Source of the DNA: Beroe forskalii
Lineage: Eukaryota; Ctenophora; Nuda; Beroida; Beroidae
Direction of reading: 5' to 3'
Length of the DNA stretch: 64,000 nucleotides
Assembly (NCBI GenBank): GCA_011033025.1
Contig: WFMF01000138.1
Span: 354,540 to 418,539, forward strand
This document shows positions 34,611 through 46,257 of the stretch, in pieces (positions within the stretch are counted from its first letter, which is position 1; each line of letters starts with the position of its first letter). The notes beneath the pieces are model-generated. The model worked only from the letters and a program-made list of their open reading frames with translations. It was not told the origin of the DNA and searched no databases. Both the position numbers and the translations under genes were made by a program.

Positions 34611-35689
34611 AGTAGGTACCTACGTAAGAAACGCAAATTGTTAATTTATTAATTTGGATCCTTTGATTAAAGATTAACAATTTCTCACATCCTGTGACCT
34701 CTCGATCATTAAGAATGAAATGGAGAGCGAGACTGAGCACTCAGACAATGACATTTTTTTTATTTTCAATATTAATACTTTAATAATAATAACAATAATA
34801 ATAAACAGTAACAATTGATGGTTTGACTAAATATGACAACTTATTGCTTATTGAGTTATTGTTACTTTATTTTGATATTTAATGATTATCATATGGGAGT
34901 CTATGTTTTGTAAATATCATCAGTACATAGTAGCTGCAGTGTAACCTAACACCCAGCCGTATACACAGTATAATTCAAAGCGCGGGATTCTGCCGCGTAA
35001 CATATGAAACTAACGTGTGAAGTAGCGACCAATTTACTTTAACGCCGATTCTTTCAAACTTCCGGACTTTTCCCAAGAAAGTGGCTTATACCACCTTTTA
35101 GAGGAAAGTTCAAACTTTATCACAGTATATCTCGCTTCGCTGGGAAAAGTCCGGAAAATGGAAAAATTTTGAGTTGAAAATTGTCAACATTCGCTTATTC
35201 ATAACTCAGCTCGCTCCACATTGGATTCAGAAGTTGAATGAAGCACCATGACAATCAACTAACCTTCATCTTTCTGATAGAAAAGAAATTATTTGGATAG
35301 CCCTCTTGATCTCCTCACAGTCGCGCGTTAAAGAGGCCTATGTTTCACCAATTTTGCGTGAAATAGTGCTGCGCGCGACGCCAATTGAATAAGAAAAACA
35401 AATTTTAAGAAAAACAAATTTATTTTTAATCATCAATTGCAATACAATATAAATTGAGCTACATAAAAATTCCTCGCCTTGACCCTTTAAAATTACCCAA
35501 GATTAGTTTTAAACGTCACAATACTTGCTTTACATTCGGAGCTCGCATAGCAAATTTCGAAATAATTTTTCTTAATTCCAACAGCTTAAATATTTTTATA
35601 ACGAGTTACTTGCAGCTTAGGGTATACTAAATACTAATTACTAAAAAGCACATATGCAACTATCATACTTTATTATTCTGCTATACTGT

Positions 35690-36130
35690 TGCCAGACGTT
35701 GCCCACCCCGGGCGCACTGTGGCTGCCCCGGGCGCGGCGCGCACGCAGAGGGGTGGGCAACCCCTGGCAACTAATACTATACCATTACCATTGGTATGAA
35801 TTGCATCTACAACAGTATAACCCTTGCACCTGACCAGCCACGGAAATTGTCTCACGTTGTATGACCCGCTGACGCCAGCCGCGAAGCGGCTAGCGCCGAT
35901 GAGAATCAGCGCCGCGCGCGCGGCGCTGATTCTCGAGAGGGTCTGTCAACGCCAGACAACCACGCATTACGCAAACCACACGTCGGCCAAACACTGCGCA
36001 CAAAACACCAGGGCAAGCGCAAAACCGGGCGAGCGGGCGCGGCTGCAGCAGAGCCTCCGACGCGCGCGCAGCCAAAACCGCACCAGAGCCCCGCACGGCT
36101 GCCAGACGTTGCCAGACCCCTTTAATTGGT
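35690..36130. repeat. GC-rich island with nested palindromes
   Basis: A strongly GC-rich island in AT-rich surroundings. It starts with an inverted pair, GTTGCCCACCCC / GGGGTGGGCAAC (about 35697-35762). It holds a hairpin AGCCGC-GAA-GCGGCT (35877-35891) and a perfect 34-bp palindrome (35901-35934, GAGAATCAGCGCCGCGC and its complement). GCCAGACGTTGCC occurs directly repeated at both ends (about 35693 and 36103). It could be an inserted element or a CpG island. The ORF at 35824-36135 has no recognisable domain. Confidence 0.55.
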
Positions 36131-36139
36131 GCTGATTTT

Positions 36140-36370
36140 TCTCACCGCTTATAGGCGCCGAAAATTAATATTTTTCAATTTATCGGTGATCATTGGCGCC
36201 TATAGGCGCCGATAAGCGCCTATACACCGTTTATCGGTGCTTTCAGCGCTTTCGACCGCTTATCGGCGCCTAAATTTTCAACAGCCAATAGGCGCCGATG
36301 CTGTTTTTCGTCCTCGGCGATGACCTAAGTATCGGCGCCTGTGTAGGCGCCGATAAGCGCCTATAAAGTC
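36140..36370. repeat. Foldback filled with TAGGCGCCGATAAGCGCC words
   Basis: Repeated TATAGGCGCCGA, TCGGCGCCTA, GATAAGCGCCTATA and CGCTTATCGG words in both orientations. This is the same construction as the other word-filled palindromes in 25-40 kb. No target duplication could be identified. Confidence 0.6.
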
Positions 36371-36379
36371 ATCGTCAAA

Positions 36380-36545
36380 CAAAAATTCTTTATGCTATTT
36401 TTCATCGCGCGTTCCATTGGTTTTGCGCGTTCCCGGTGCAATGCGCTCCAAAACCAATTATCCCGTACGCGCGCAGTTCAGTTTTTTATCGAATAAAACT
36501 GTTCCGCGCCGCGCATTTCAGAACGACTACGTACTACGAAGATTG
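36380..36545 (+). promoter_or_regulatory. Possible promoter and first exon (weak)
   Basis: A CpG-containing stretch (CGCGCGTTCC, GCGCGTTCCCGG, CGTACGCGCGCAG, GCGCCGCGCATTTC) ends at a strong 5' splice site, GATTG|GTGAGTGAG, at 36545/36546. It might be an untranslated first exon of a plus-strand gene. There is no recognisable coding sequence and no clear TATA box, so this remains a guess. Confidence 0.2.
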
Positions 36546-36551
36546 GTGAGT

Positions 36552-37929
36552 GAGTTTTCGCGTTGGATAACATAATGTTCATTTGCTGCATTATGTTTCC
36601 AATGCCATGTGTGTTATGTTGCTCTGTGGAATGTGTGTAAATACATTGTTTTTATGAATGTTTTGTATATTGTTGTATTGTGTTTTCATGACATTTGGGA
36701 GACGGGAATTTCATTGCTTGATTTATTCAATGATTTATGGACGAATCACCACTATGGACGGATGACGTGATGGATTTTTCGTATTTTTTCGCAGCAATTT
36801 GTTTTGATGATAATGAAAACATTTTGACAACGAATTCTTAATGGATTCGTCAAATCAGATTTTTACATGAATTTTGACCGTCATTTTATCTCAATATTCT
36901 AGTCGAAGACTGTAGTATAGGAGGTAGATTTGTTGTTCGAGAAATATCGACTGAAGTTTCACTCAATTTTGGTCGTATCTGTTGTCAGCAGTAATTGGAA
37001 ATAGAGTTTTTCATCAAATTTCTAGTTTGAGCCCAGATTTGTCGTCAATCTTTTCTATTATTTGTCCATATATTTATGTGTCCCATAAATTTAGCGATTT
37101 ACCGACGTGAATGTTCTTCATTATGCGATCAGAGTGGCAATAAATAATGAACTGTTTGTTGTTTTATGGGTACTGAACTAATAAGGTGCAAACTGACTAA
37201 AGAATTGTGTTGGATGTATCGCTAGAAAATTGTGATGGTTAGATACCATTATTTTTATATAATTTAATAAATTATTATTATTATTGTAATTATTACATTG
37301 TCACTAACTGAGTGGAGAAGTTGGAATATGATGAATCGAAGCAGACGTTAAAGATCTTAGGAATATGGAGAACAGGTTCTTCTCATCTTTCATTATGGTC
37401 TCTGAATTTGTGATGCAGTGCAGGATACAGCAAGTGACACCTGGCCAATTCCACCTGAGGAAAACACTACTGAGAAGATTCCTTGCCGATGACACCTGCA
37501 CCGATGTCAGAGATATGTCTACGATTCTGTTGATTGATTCGTACAATGGGATTCTCATAATAACTTGAAGAATCAAATCCCCACTGTTACCGATCATTGG
37601 TTTTAGTACGACTACGACGCCCCTTCAAGACATATAATAAACTCAACCCTGCAACAATTTGGAGGCAAAACGGCTATTCTGCTATTCCCAGATATGCGAA
37701 GAGAGGTTTTCCTCTGGATCTCATGAGATGCCTCATTTGGAGCTACTTGACCTGAGGTTTCTCCATAGGCATTGAGAGCAGTCATCGATCATCAACATTT
37801 AAACGATCTGACACTGATGTACTAACTTATGTGAAATATTCAAGACTGTTCCTTTGCAACGATATTCTAAAAGACCCCGAAAGCTGTTCAATTCTCCATC
37901 CTCGTTCAACTTCAGTATACTGCCGTGAT
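36552..37929. other. Region without recognised features
   Basis: AT-rich sequence. At 37310-37570 ORFs overlap on both strands (67 and 97 codons) in a slightly less AT-rich patch, but neither translation resembles a known family. Confidence 0.45.
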
Positions 37930-38670
37930 TTGGAAAAAGGAAGTAACTAGCATGAACTTCGTTTCGAGATAATCGCACTTTTGCGTTTCACATTTTCTCG
38001 ACAATTTATTTTCGGATAGATATGGTGAAATTCATATATACTGAGAGGTGAATGATCATAAATTCTCGCTCGCTAATTTTTATTTCTATTCAATAATCAG
38101 TGCATCCACAGTAATGGGTTAATTGCTAATGATTTGAAAGAAATTCCGACTAAAACTGCAGTTACTTCCTTTTTCTGGGACATTTTGTCAGTTACTTCCT
38201 TTATCTTGAAACAGCACACCAAACTATGTTCAGTAGAGGAAGTAACTAACACATTTTCAAGGTTTATTTGGAAAAGGAAGTATCTATAAGATACTTCCTT
38301 TCAATTCTACCTTTATGAGAGTATTACCTAGAAAAAGAAGTATAAGGCATGAATAATCAGTAAGATACTTCTTTTTACAAATTATAATTTGAACACTCTG
38401 GAGAAAACTGTCTCAAAAGGGAAGTAAGTGCCCATTTTTGGTTTATCTGGAAAAGGAAGTATCTGCGTGAGATACTTCTTCCAGATAACAAAATCACAAA
38501 ATCGCTGAAATGTTCTCAAAAAAACTGCAGTTACTTTTTCGAGTTTTTTCAGGAGCATTTCTCATTCCAATGACATAGCTCATCTTGTAGAGCTCAACGA
38601 GCTGAAAATTTTGGTACCCATATCTCCAAAACTTCAAAATTTGCAGTTACTTCCTTTTTCCGGTAAAAGT
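37930..38670. repeat. GGAAGTA-rich foldback repeat, copy 2
   Basis: Begins GGAAAAAGGAAGTAACTAG and ends CAGTTACTTCCTTTTTCC, an inverted pair. Internal words GAAAAGGAAGTATCT(...)AGATACTTCC repeat. The right third (CATCTTGTAGAGCTCAACGA, CTTCAAAATTTGCAGTT) matches the copy at 21838-22640. Confidence 0.65.
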
Positions 38671-38676
38671 GTCACA

Positions 38677-39748
38677 AGAGTTGTGATTTTTGTCCAATGG
38701 ATCCATTGGATCCATCATGTCCAATGGAAATGTCCAATGGACGTCCATTGGACATCCATTGGACATCCATTGAACATGACGTCCATCGGTAAAAACGTCC
38801 AATGGTGTTCAATGGATCCAATGGATCCATTGATCCATTTTATGTTCAATGGACATGTTCAATGGATCCAATGGATGTTCAATGGATCCATCTGAGTGGA
38901 TCCAATGGACACAATCACCAAACATGGTTTGGTAGATGGACATCAGACTGGTATTTTTGTTCATTGGATCCATTGTGTCCATTGGATCCAATGGATCCAT
39001 TGTGTCCATTGAACACCATTGGATAAATTGGATCCATTGGATCCAATGAAGACAGTCCATTGGATCCAATGGATCCGTTTTGTCCATTGGACACAATGGA
39101 TCCATTGGACACAATGGATCCAATGGACACCATGTACAATGGATCCAATGGATCCAATGGACATGTTCAATGGTGTTCAATGGACACAATGGATCCATTG
39201 GATCCAATGGACACAATGGATCCATTGAACAAAAATACCAGACTGATGTCCATCTACCAAACCATGTTTGGTGATTGTGTCCATTGGATCCACTCAGATG
39301 GATCCATTGAACATCCATTGGATCCATTGAACATGTCCATTGAACATCAAAAATGGATCCAATGGATCCATTGGATCCATTGAACACCATTGGACGTTTT
39401 TACCGATGGACATCATGTTCAATGGATGTCCAATGGATGTCCAATGGACGTCCATTGGACATGTCCATTGGACATGATGGATCCAATGGATCCATTGGAC
39501 CCCGAAAGTACATTTCTGAATTGAACCACAGTTGCATGCAGCAGCTGTCGTCTAACTCATGGATATCCATTGGAGCGGGAAATGGATGGTAGGTGTTTTC
39601 TAGAAATAGAATTGGAAAATTTGGTATGAGGGCCAGAAGAGTTGTGAAATTGTCCAGAGATCCAGTAAAGTGATAAAGTCGAATGGAAATTTCCAATGGG
39701 TTTTCATCGGTAAAATTGTCCAATAAATATTACTGGATTCACAACTCT
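38677..39748. mobile_element. Giant palindrome filled with GTCCATTGGATCC words
   Basis: The arms about 38692-39030 and 39170-39500 are near-perfect reverse complements, including a non-repetitive tract with ACCAAACATGGTTTGGTAGA-type sequence at 38925 and its partner near 39255. Terminal-like AGAGTTGTGA occurs at 38677, again at 39638, and inverted at 39739-39748. The 39638-39748 piece looks like a short degenerate version of the same element. No target duplication is evident. ORFs rich in DPMDPL and GSNGSN are by-products of the repeat words. Confidence 0.75.
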
Positions 39749-40005
39749 GGTTGTCCTTTCGGCTTTCATATTGAAAATTTCCCGTGATTGATACTATAGG
39801 GGAAGGGTTAGGAAAATCTCAAGATTTTCCTAAAAATATTTAAATGAGTGAAATTTGATCTGCCCGACAATTGTTCGGGAATCAAATGGAGATAAGTACC
39901 TAACACTCATTTAAATATTTTTCATATTCAACAGTACTGTTGATATAGTTTGTACCTTCCTTAGAACTATCTCCATATACAGATACTGATGCCGTATTTC
40001 TTCAG

Positions 40006-40120
40006 CCCTGTGGATAAGCTTTAATCAGACGAATACGAAAGCACTGCTCAGTGAGTACCCGGGAAACTGAGTCTGGGAGCTCAAACTCGCTACAGTTTGC
40101 AAAACATACATAATCTGAAG
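40006..40120 (+). other. Possible non-coding exon
   Basis: A 3' splice site (CCGTATTTCTTCAG) at 40005 and a 5' splice site (CTGAAG|GTAAGAATT) at 40121 frame 115 bp. All three frames contain stops, so it could only be untranslated or part of a non-coding RNA. It is 374 bp upstream of the next exon candidate. Confidence 0.2.
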
Positions 40121-40494
40121 GTAAGAATTCCTGTTTCTTGGTCAGAATATGATTAAAAGACAATTTAATGTATGCTATGACTCAACAGTATATGCACTAT
40201 GCATCTATGCTTCTATTTTATGAACTTTCATTAAAAAGAAATGATTTTAAATTGATGTAGCTGTTTTGAACAGCATATATCTATTTTAGTATCGCAACAA
40301 TGCCCATATTGCTATATTTTGGCTATATTGCAACAATGGGCCGATTTGAAAATGTTGTACGGTGAATCAGATAGTTACAGAAACGCCACTTATCTTCGTT
40401 TCTTTTTAGTGTTTTTCATTTTAAGGCTGCAGAACTTTCAAATAAATATTTACCCTCAAGCTTTTTCCATTTACTGATGCAGGGTTTCTTTCAG

Positions 40495-40576
40495 CCCAGC
40501 TACAACAGATAAACAGAATACTCCGGCGATTGAAGACTGCAGAGCTCCGGGCATTGAGGAATTGGACTGTCCGAAA
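40495..40576 (+). CDS. Possible internal exon, unknown product
   Basis: An 82-bp segment bordered by a good acceptor (GATGCAGGGTTTCTTTCAG) and a strong donor (CCGAAA|GTAAGTC). Two frames are open; one reads PATTDKQNTPAIEDCRAP and continues GIEELDCPK. No family is recognised. With 40006-40120 it could belong to a plus-strand transcript. Splice-site matches of this quality also occur by chance. Confidence 0.3.
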
Positions 40577-40825
40577 GTAAGTCTTTCTTTTTTCTTAAAA
40601 TTATACGATCCTAGAAGATAGGCAGTCCCGAGACCCAGATTATTTAATAGGAGAGCCCAAGTTAGGCTGAGATTATGGGATACCAACTTCTCGTATTACC
40701 CCCTTTTGAGATTTTGCCCGGTGCAATTCGTGCACAATGTACTGGCTTTAAGCCCAGGGACACGTCATGAAACATATTGGTACCATTAGCACATCGTGCG
40801 GTGAACTGTAGCTGGCCCTTTAGTC

Positions 40826-43020
40826 AGTACCGTCAGTCAATAAGGCAGTCAATCAGTCAGTCAATCAGTCAGTCAATCAGTCAGTCAATCAGTCAGTCAA
40901 TCAGTCAGTCAGTCGGTCAGTCAATCAGTCAGTCAATCAGTCAGTCAATCAACCAGTCAGTCAATCAGTCAGTCAATCAGTCAACAATCAGTCAGTCAAT
41001 TATTCAGTCAATCATTCAGTCAATCAGTCAATCAGTCAGTCAATAATCAGTCAGTCAATCAGTCAGTCAATCAGTCAGTCAATCAGTCAATCAGTCAGTC
41101 AGTCAATCAGTCAATCAATCAGTCAGTCAATCAGTCAGTCAGTCAATCAGTCAGTCAATCAGTCAGTCAATCAGTCAGTCAATCAGTCAGTCAATCAGTC
41201 AGCCAATCAGTCAATCAGTCAGTCAATCAGTCAGTCAATCAGTCAGTCAATCAGTCAGTCAATCAGTCAGTCAATCAGTCAGTCAATCAGTAGGTCAATC
41301 AATCAGTCAATCAATCAGTCAATCGATCAGTCAATCAGTCAGTCAGTCAATCAGTCAAGTCAGCCAGTAAGTCAGCCAATCAATTAGTCGGTCAATCAGT
41401 CAGTCAATAAGTCAGTCAATCAGTCAGTCAATCAGTCAGTCAATCAGTCAGTCAATCAGTCAGTCAATCAGTCAGTCAATCAGTCAGTCAATCAGTCAGT
41501 CAATCAGTCAGTCAGTCAATCAGTCAGTCAATCAGTCAGTCAATCAGTCAGTCAATCAATCAGTCAAGTCAGTCGATCAATCAGTCAGTCAGTCAGCCAA
41601 TCAATTAGTCGGTCAATCAGTCAGTCAATTAGTCAGTCAGTCAATCATTCAGTTAATCAGTCAGTCAATCAGTCAGTCAATCAATCAGTCAGTCAGTCAA
41701 TCAGTCAGTCAATCAATTAGTCTGTCAATCAGTCAGTCAATCCGTCAGTCTACTACTAGAAGGGGGATGGACCTGCGAGGGCCCAGGCAGCGCCCAGGAG
41801 AGGAAGCTGCTGGCCGAGACAAGCAGTCTGAGCCCCAGGCGCCCGGATGGGACGAGAGTCCTGTTCCTCCTCGTTGCCATCCTGTCGGAACAGAATGGCG
41901 TTCCTGAATCAGCGGCGGGGTCGAGCCCTCCTTCTGTGGCCGGAGCAATCACCTGGCCACGACATCCTCTGGGGACGTCAGGCAATCATTCAATCAATCA
42001 TTCAGTCAATCTGTCAGTCAATCATTCAATCAATCATTCAGTTAATCATTTAGTCGATCAGTCAGTTAATTATTCAGTCAATTATTCGGTCAATCACCCA
42101 GTACCTCACTCTGTTAATCAATCAGTCAGCCAATCTATCATTCAATCAGTCAGTCAATCAATCAGTCGATCAGTCAGTCAATCAGTCAGTCAATCAGTCA
42201 GTCAATCAGTCAGTCAATCAGTCAGTCAATCAGTCAGTCAATCAGTCAGTCAATCAGTCAGTCAGTCAATCATTCAGTTAATCATTCAGTCAATCAGTCA
42301 GTCAATCAGTCAGTCGATCAATCAGTCAGTCAATCAGTCATTCAGTCCATAAGTTAGAAATTCAGTCAGTCAGTCAGTCAATCAGTCTGTCAATCAGTCA
42401 GTCAATCAGTCAGTCAATCAGTCAGTCAATCATTCAATCAATCATTCAGTCAATCAGTCAGTCCATCATTCAGTCAATCACTCAGTTAATCATTTAGTCA
42501 ATCAGTCAGTCAATCAGTCAGTCAATCAATCAGTCCATCAGTCAGTCAGTCAGCCAATCAATTAGTCGGTCAATCAGTCAGTCAATAAGTCAGTCAATTA
42601 GTCAGTCAGTCAATCATTCAGTTAATCAGTCAGTCAATCAGTCAGGCAATCAGTCCATCAGCCAGTCAATCAGTCAGTCAATCAGTCAGTCAATCAGTCA
42701 GTCAATCAGTCAGTCAATCAGTCAGTCAATCAGTCAGTCAATCAGTCAGTCAGTCAATCAGTCAGTCAATCAGTCAGTCAATCAGTCAGTCAATCAGTCA
42801 GTCAATCAGTCAGTCAATCAGTCAGTCAATCAGTCAGTCAATCAGTCAGTCAATCAATCAGTCAATCAATCAATCGATCAGTCAATCAGTCAATCAGTCA
42901 GTAAGTCAGCCAATCAATTAGTCGGTCAATCAGTCAGTCAATAAGTCAGTCAATTAGTCAGTCAATCATTCAGTTAATCAGTCAGTCAATCAGTCAGTCA
43001 ATCATTCAATCAATCATTCA
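40826..43020. repeat. 12-bp array AGTCAGTCAATC, about 2.2 kb
   Basis: Tandem AGTC/AATC tetramers, mainly as AGTCAGTCAATC, with ATTC, AACC, GGTC and GATC variants. It is interrupted at 41752-41983 by GC-rich unique sequence. Plus-strand ORFs made only of Q, S, V, I and N are artefacts. Confidence 0.95.
41752..41983. other. GC-rich unique insert within the 12-bp array
   Basis: About 230 bp with composition unlike anything near it and no repeat structure. It contains GGGTCGAGCCC, close to a polymerase III B box, but no matching A box or tRNA fold. ORFs cross it on both strands, none recognisable. It may be a captured sequence or an assembly joint. Confidence 0.5.
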
Positions 43021-44589
43021 ATGTGAATCGTTGAACATAGCGCTACTTGAAAAACCTCGTTTTCTGCTGCGAGGTGTTATTGATCATAACTTCTGTCATG
43101 AAAGTCGTATTCCAATGATCTTTACACCACTGAACCCTGTGCTGTGTTCTATCGAATGGCCATCTTCAAAATTACTCTATCCTACGTTTAGTATATGAAA
43201 TGGGGCAATATCAAGTGTAAAATTGTTGCGTTTCCCAAAACTGCACAAAGTACTAGCAGCTGTGTACCGCGTTCCGGGGTGAAAATCGACTTTAGTCATT
43301 TTTTGAACAATTTCCGTCAGTATTCCCTTTGCGTTTGACTTTATATCTCGAAAATTAGTAAAGCACAGAATAGTTTAGCACCAAGATTTTAAGATTTGAC
43401 TGTCAATTGACATAATTCATAGAACACTGATCCGTGTGTAACAAGCAGCAGAGCATCGTTCGACTCCCGGAATTTGCCCCACTGGTCACAGAAATGAGAA
43501 AATATTGACTTGTATGGAAGGCGCCGGACAGCTTATGTCTTACCAATGCCACAAGCTTGTGCATCAAATCTTGTAACGTAAAACCCTGGGCGGCGCTAAA
43601 AACACGTCAACGCCGAAAAGTAACTCAACGCAGATTAGGCTGTGGTGTGTATGTCATGAATTCATGACAACAGTTAACATGCTTTCGATATTTGTTCCTT
43701 GCCATTTATGGTACCATGTGTGCCATCAGACTATCAGACATGATGCGAAAACACTGGGAGCTAGTAGGGTGCCGTGTGCACTATTTATTGTTGAACATCA
43801 ACGCACATCTTTCAATTATTGATATTAATTAATTTGGCCTGATGGGCTATGGCCGAGATCATCAATAGAATTAATGCAATTCTGTGTTCTTTTGACTGTT
43901 TGAAAGTTCTCTATTTTCTTGTATTTGAAACGTTTTCTTGTATTTGAAATAAGGGCTTTTTGCTTGTTAACTAATGTACAGTGTGAACCAGCGTGCCTGT
44001 GCTTTTGTGTGTGGCATAAGAGGCATTAAAACAACCTAGAGATATAATTGCCTCGGCATTTCAAAACCATGAAGCTTTTATCGGTGTGATATGAAAACTT
44101 TTGAGCAAATGCTGTAGTAATGAGGTTATGAAATATTTAATTCCTTGAGAATGAAGTTTTCAATCTGTTAATTGTCAATTTGATCTACCGAATTACAATC
44201 AAAATCGACGTGGCTTTTGATGTAATGATGTCAAATCAATGAATACGCGGATTTTCTAAATCTCGTTTGTCGATAGTTTGAATCTCACCGCGCATTGTTT
44301 TGCGCCGCGCGCACGTACGCACAAAACCGGAGCCAGAAATAGGGGTGTCGTATCGACACCCCTGGTTAGGGGAAATGAATAACAAACCCTGAAAATTTCA
44401 TGAAAATCGACCGCGTCGTTTCGTCACAATAAATTATCAAAAAAACGCTATTTTATCAAAAATTAGAACATGGACTACGCTACGACCCGATGATAAAAAT
44501 TGTGTTTGAGTGTTCTCGAGAACTATAAAAGATAGAATTATAATCTAAACGGCATATGAAACTTCAGAATAGTGTGCGTGCACTATATT
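43021..44589. other. Region without recognised genes
   Basis: Mixed-composition unique sequence. The only structure noted is a perfect hairpin at 44341-44363 (AGGGGTGTCG-TAT-CGACACCCCT). Confidence 0.5.
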
Positions 44590-45680
44590 TAATTTTTAAA
44601 ATGATAATTCTTTAATTGGTTAATTGGCCAATTAAAGTAATTATCGCGTATAACTCAAAAAGTAAGAATGATAGCGACTTAATTCTAACGACATCATTAA
44701 CTTACGTCAAAATTACGATTTAGTCGTTTAATTTAAGTACCGGTTGCTAACCGTTTAATTAATTAATTGGCCAATTAAGGTAATTATCGCCTATAACTCA
44801 AAAAGTAAGAATGATAGCGACTTTATTCCAACGGCATCACTAACTAGAGCCAAAATTACGATTTGTACGTCTCTTTTAAGTACCAGTTGCCCGCCGCTTA
44901 ATTAGTTAATTGGCCAATTAAAGTAATTATCGCCTATAACTGAAAAAGTAAGAATGATAGCGACTTAATTTCTAGGGCATCAGTAACTTACGTCGAAATT
45001 ACGATTTATTCTTTTAATCTAAGTTCCGGTCCCCGCCGCTTAATTAGTTAATTGACTGGCCAATTAAAGTAATTACGCCTATAACTCAAAAGTAAGAATG
45101 ATAGCGACTTAATTCCAACGGCATCACTAACTAGAGCCAAACATGATTTTTTACGTCTTATTTAAGTACCAGTTGCCCGCCGCTTAATTAGTTAATTGGC
45201 CAATTAAAGTAATTATCGCCTATAACTGAAAAAGTAAGAATGAAAGCGACTTAATTTTTATGGCATCAGTAACTTACGTCGAAATTACGATTTATTCTTT
45301 TAATCTAAGTTCCGGTTGCCCGCCGCTTAATTAGTTAATTGGCCAATTAAAGTAATTATCGCCTATAACTCAAAAAAGTAAGAATGATATAGACTTAATT
45401 TCTACGGCACGGTAACTTACGTCGAAATTACGATTTATCTGTTTAATCTATGTACCGGTTGCCCGCCGCTTAATTAGTTAATAGGCCAATTAAAGTGATT
45501 ATCGTATTATAACTCAAAAAGTAAAAAATGTTAACGTCTCACTTCAATCATCAATTTAAGCCAAAACTACGAATAATTCGTTTAGTCGGAAGTATCGGTT
45601 GCCAACCCTCAATTAGTTAATTGACCAATTGAAGTACTATCGCATGGCACTCAAAAGTCAAAATGATAAGGGGCAATTTC
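44590..45680. repeat. 143-bp satellite, about eight units
   Basis: Units start GTTAATTGGCCAATTAAAGT and continue ATAACTCAAAAAGTAAGAATG, GCGACTTAATT, ACGATTT and GCCCGCCGCTTAATTA. The landmark TAATTGGCCA lies at 44621, 44764 and 44908, giving 143-144 bp. The last unit decays near 45680. Each unit begins with the palindrome TTAATTGGCCAATTAA. Confidence 0.92.
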
Positions 45681-46257
45681 CCCGTTTAGTATGAAATTTG
45701 GGGAGTAGCAATTATCACAACTTTTAAACCCGATTGTCGTACGTTTTTGGAAAAGAGTGATATGGATACCCAAAAAAAAATTTTGTTTTTAAAAGCAGCC
45801 ACCCAGTACCTAAAATTTTACGACTAAAGTGAGAGTCAAAAAAATACCAAAGGGGGTTGGAAAAAAATGCATTATTTTGAGCCTGTGACGTCACGGGAAA
45901 TTAAATGGGGTAGTCACGGACGGGCACGGAATTGTTGCCAGAAACCCCAGTACAAAATGACAGCGACTGTGGGTTTTGGTATACGGGACTTAAAAAGGTC
46001 TAAAATGTTTTGGTTGTAGAATTTGAGGGGCCAGAGGAACTCAATGTATATTGCATTTTCAATAATTTTCGATGTACTTTATTTTACAGAGTTTTCTAAA
46101 TTTTTAAAAAAGGGCAACCCAAATCCCATTGCCACTCACATGTTTCAGAAAATTTACAAGGTGCATTCTCTCTCCAGAAAAGTAGCAGTTTCACTGTCCG
46201 TTATTGCATCACAACGCTTTTGGTCCGAGAAATGAAAAATTATCGACTGCTTTTATC
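45681..46257. other. Region without recognised features
   Basis: Unique sequence with no gene, RNA or repeat recognised. The ORF at 46023-46235 has no motif. Confidence 0.45.

Noticed and set aside
38611-39390. ORFs rich in DPMDPL and GSNGSN
   Set aside because: By-products of the GTCCATTGGATCC palindrome words; both strands are open in several frames.
41917-41929. tRNA or tRNA-derived SINE suggested by GGGTCGAGCCC
   Set aside because: No A box at the right distance, no cloverleaf and no acceptor stem.
40777-42352. Gln/Ser/Val-rich ORFs (QSVSQSIS)
   Set aside because: Direct translation of the AGTCAGTCAATC microsatellite.
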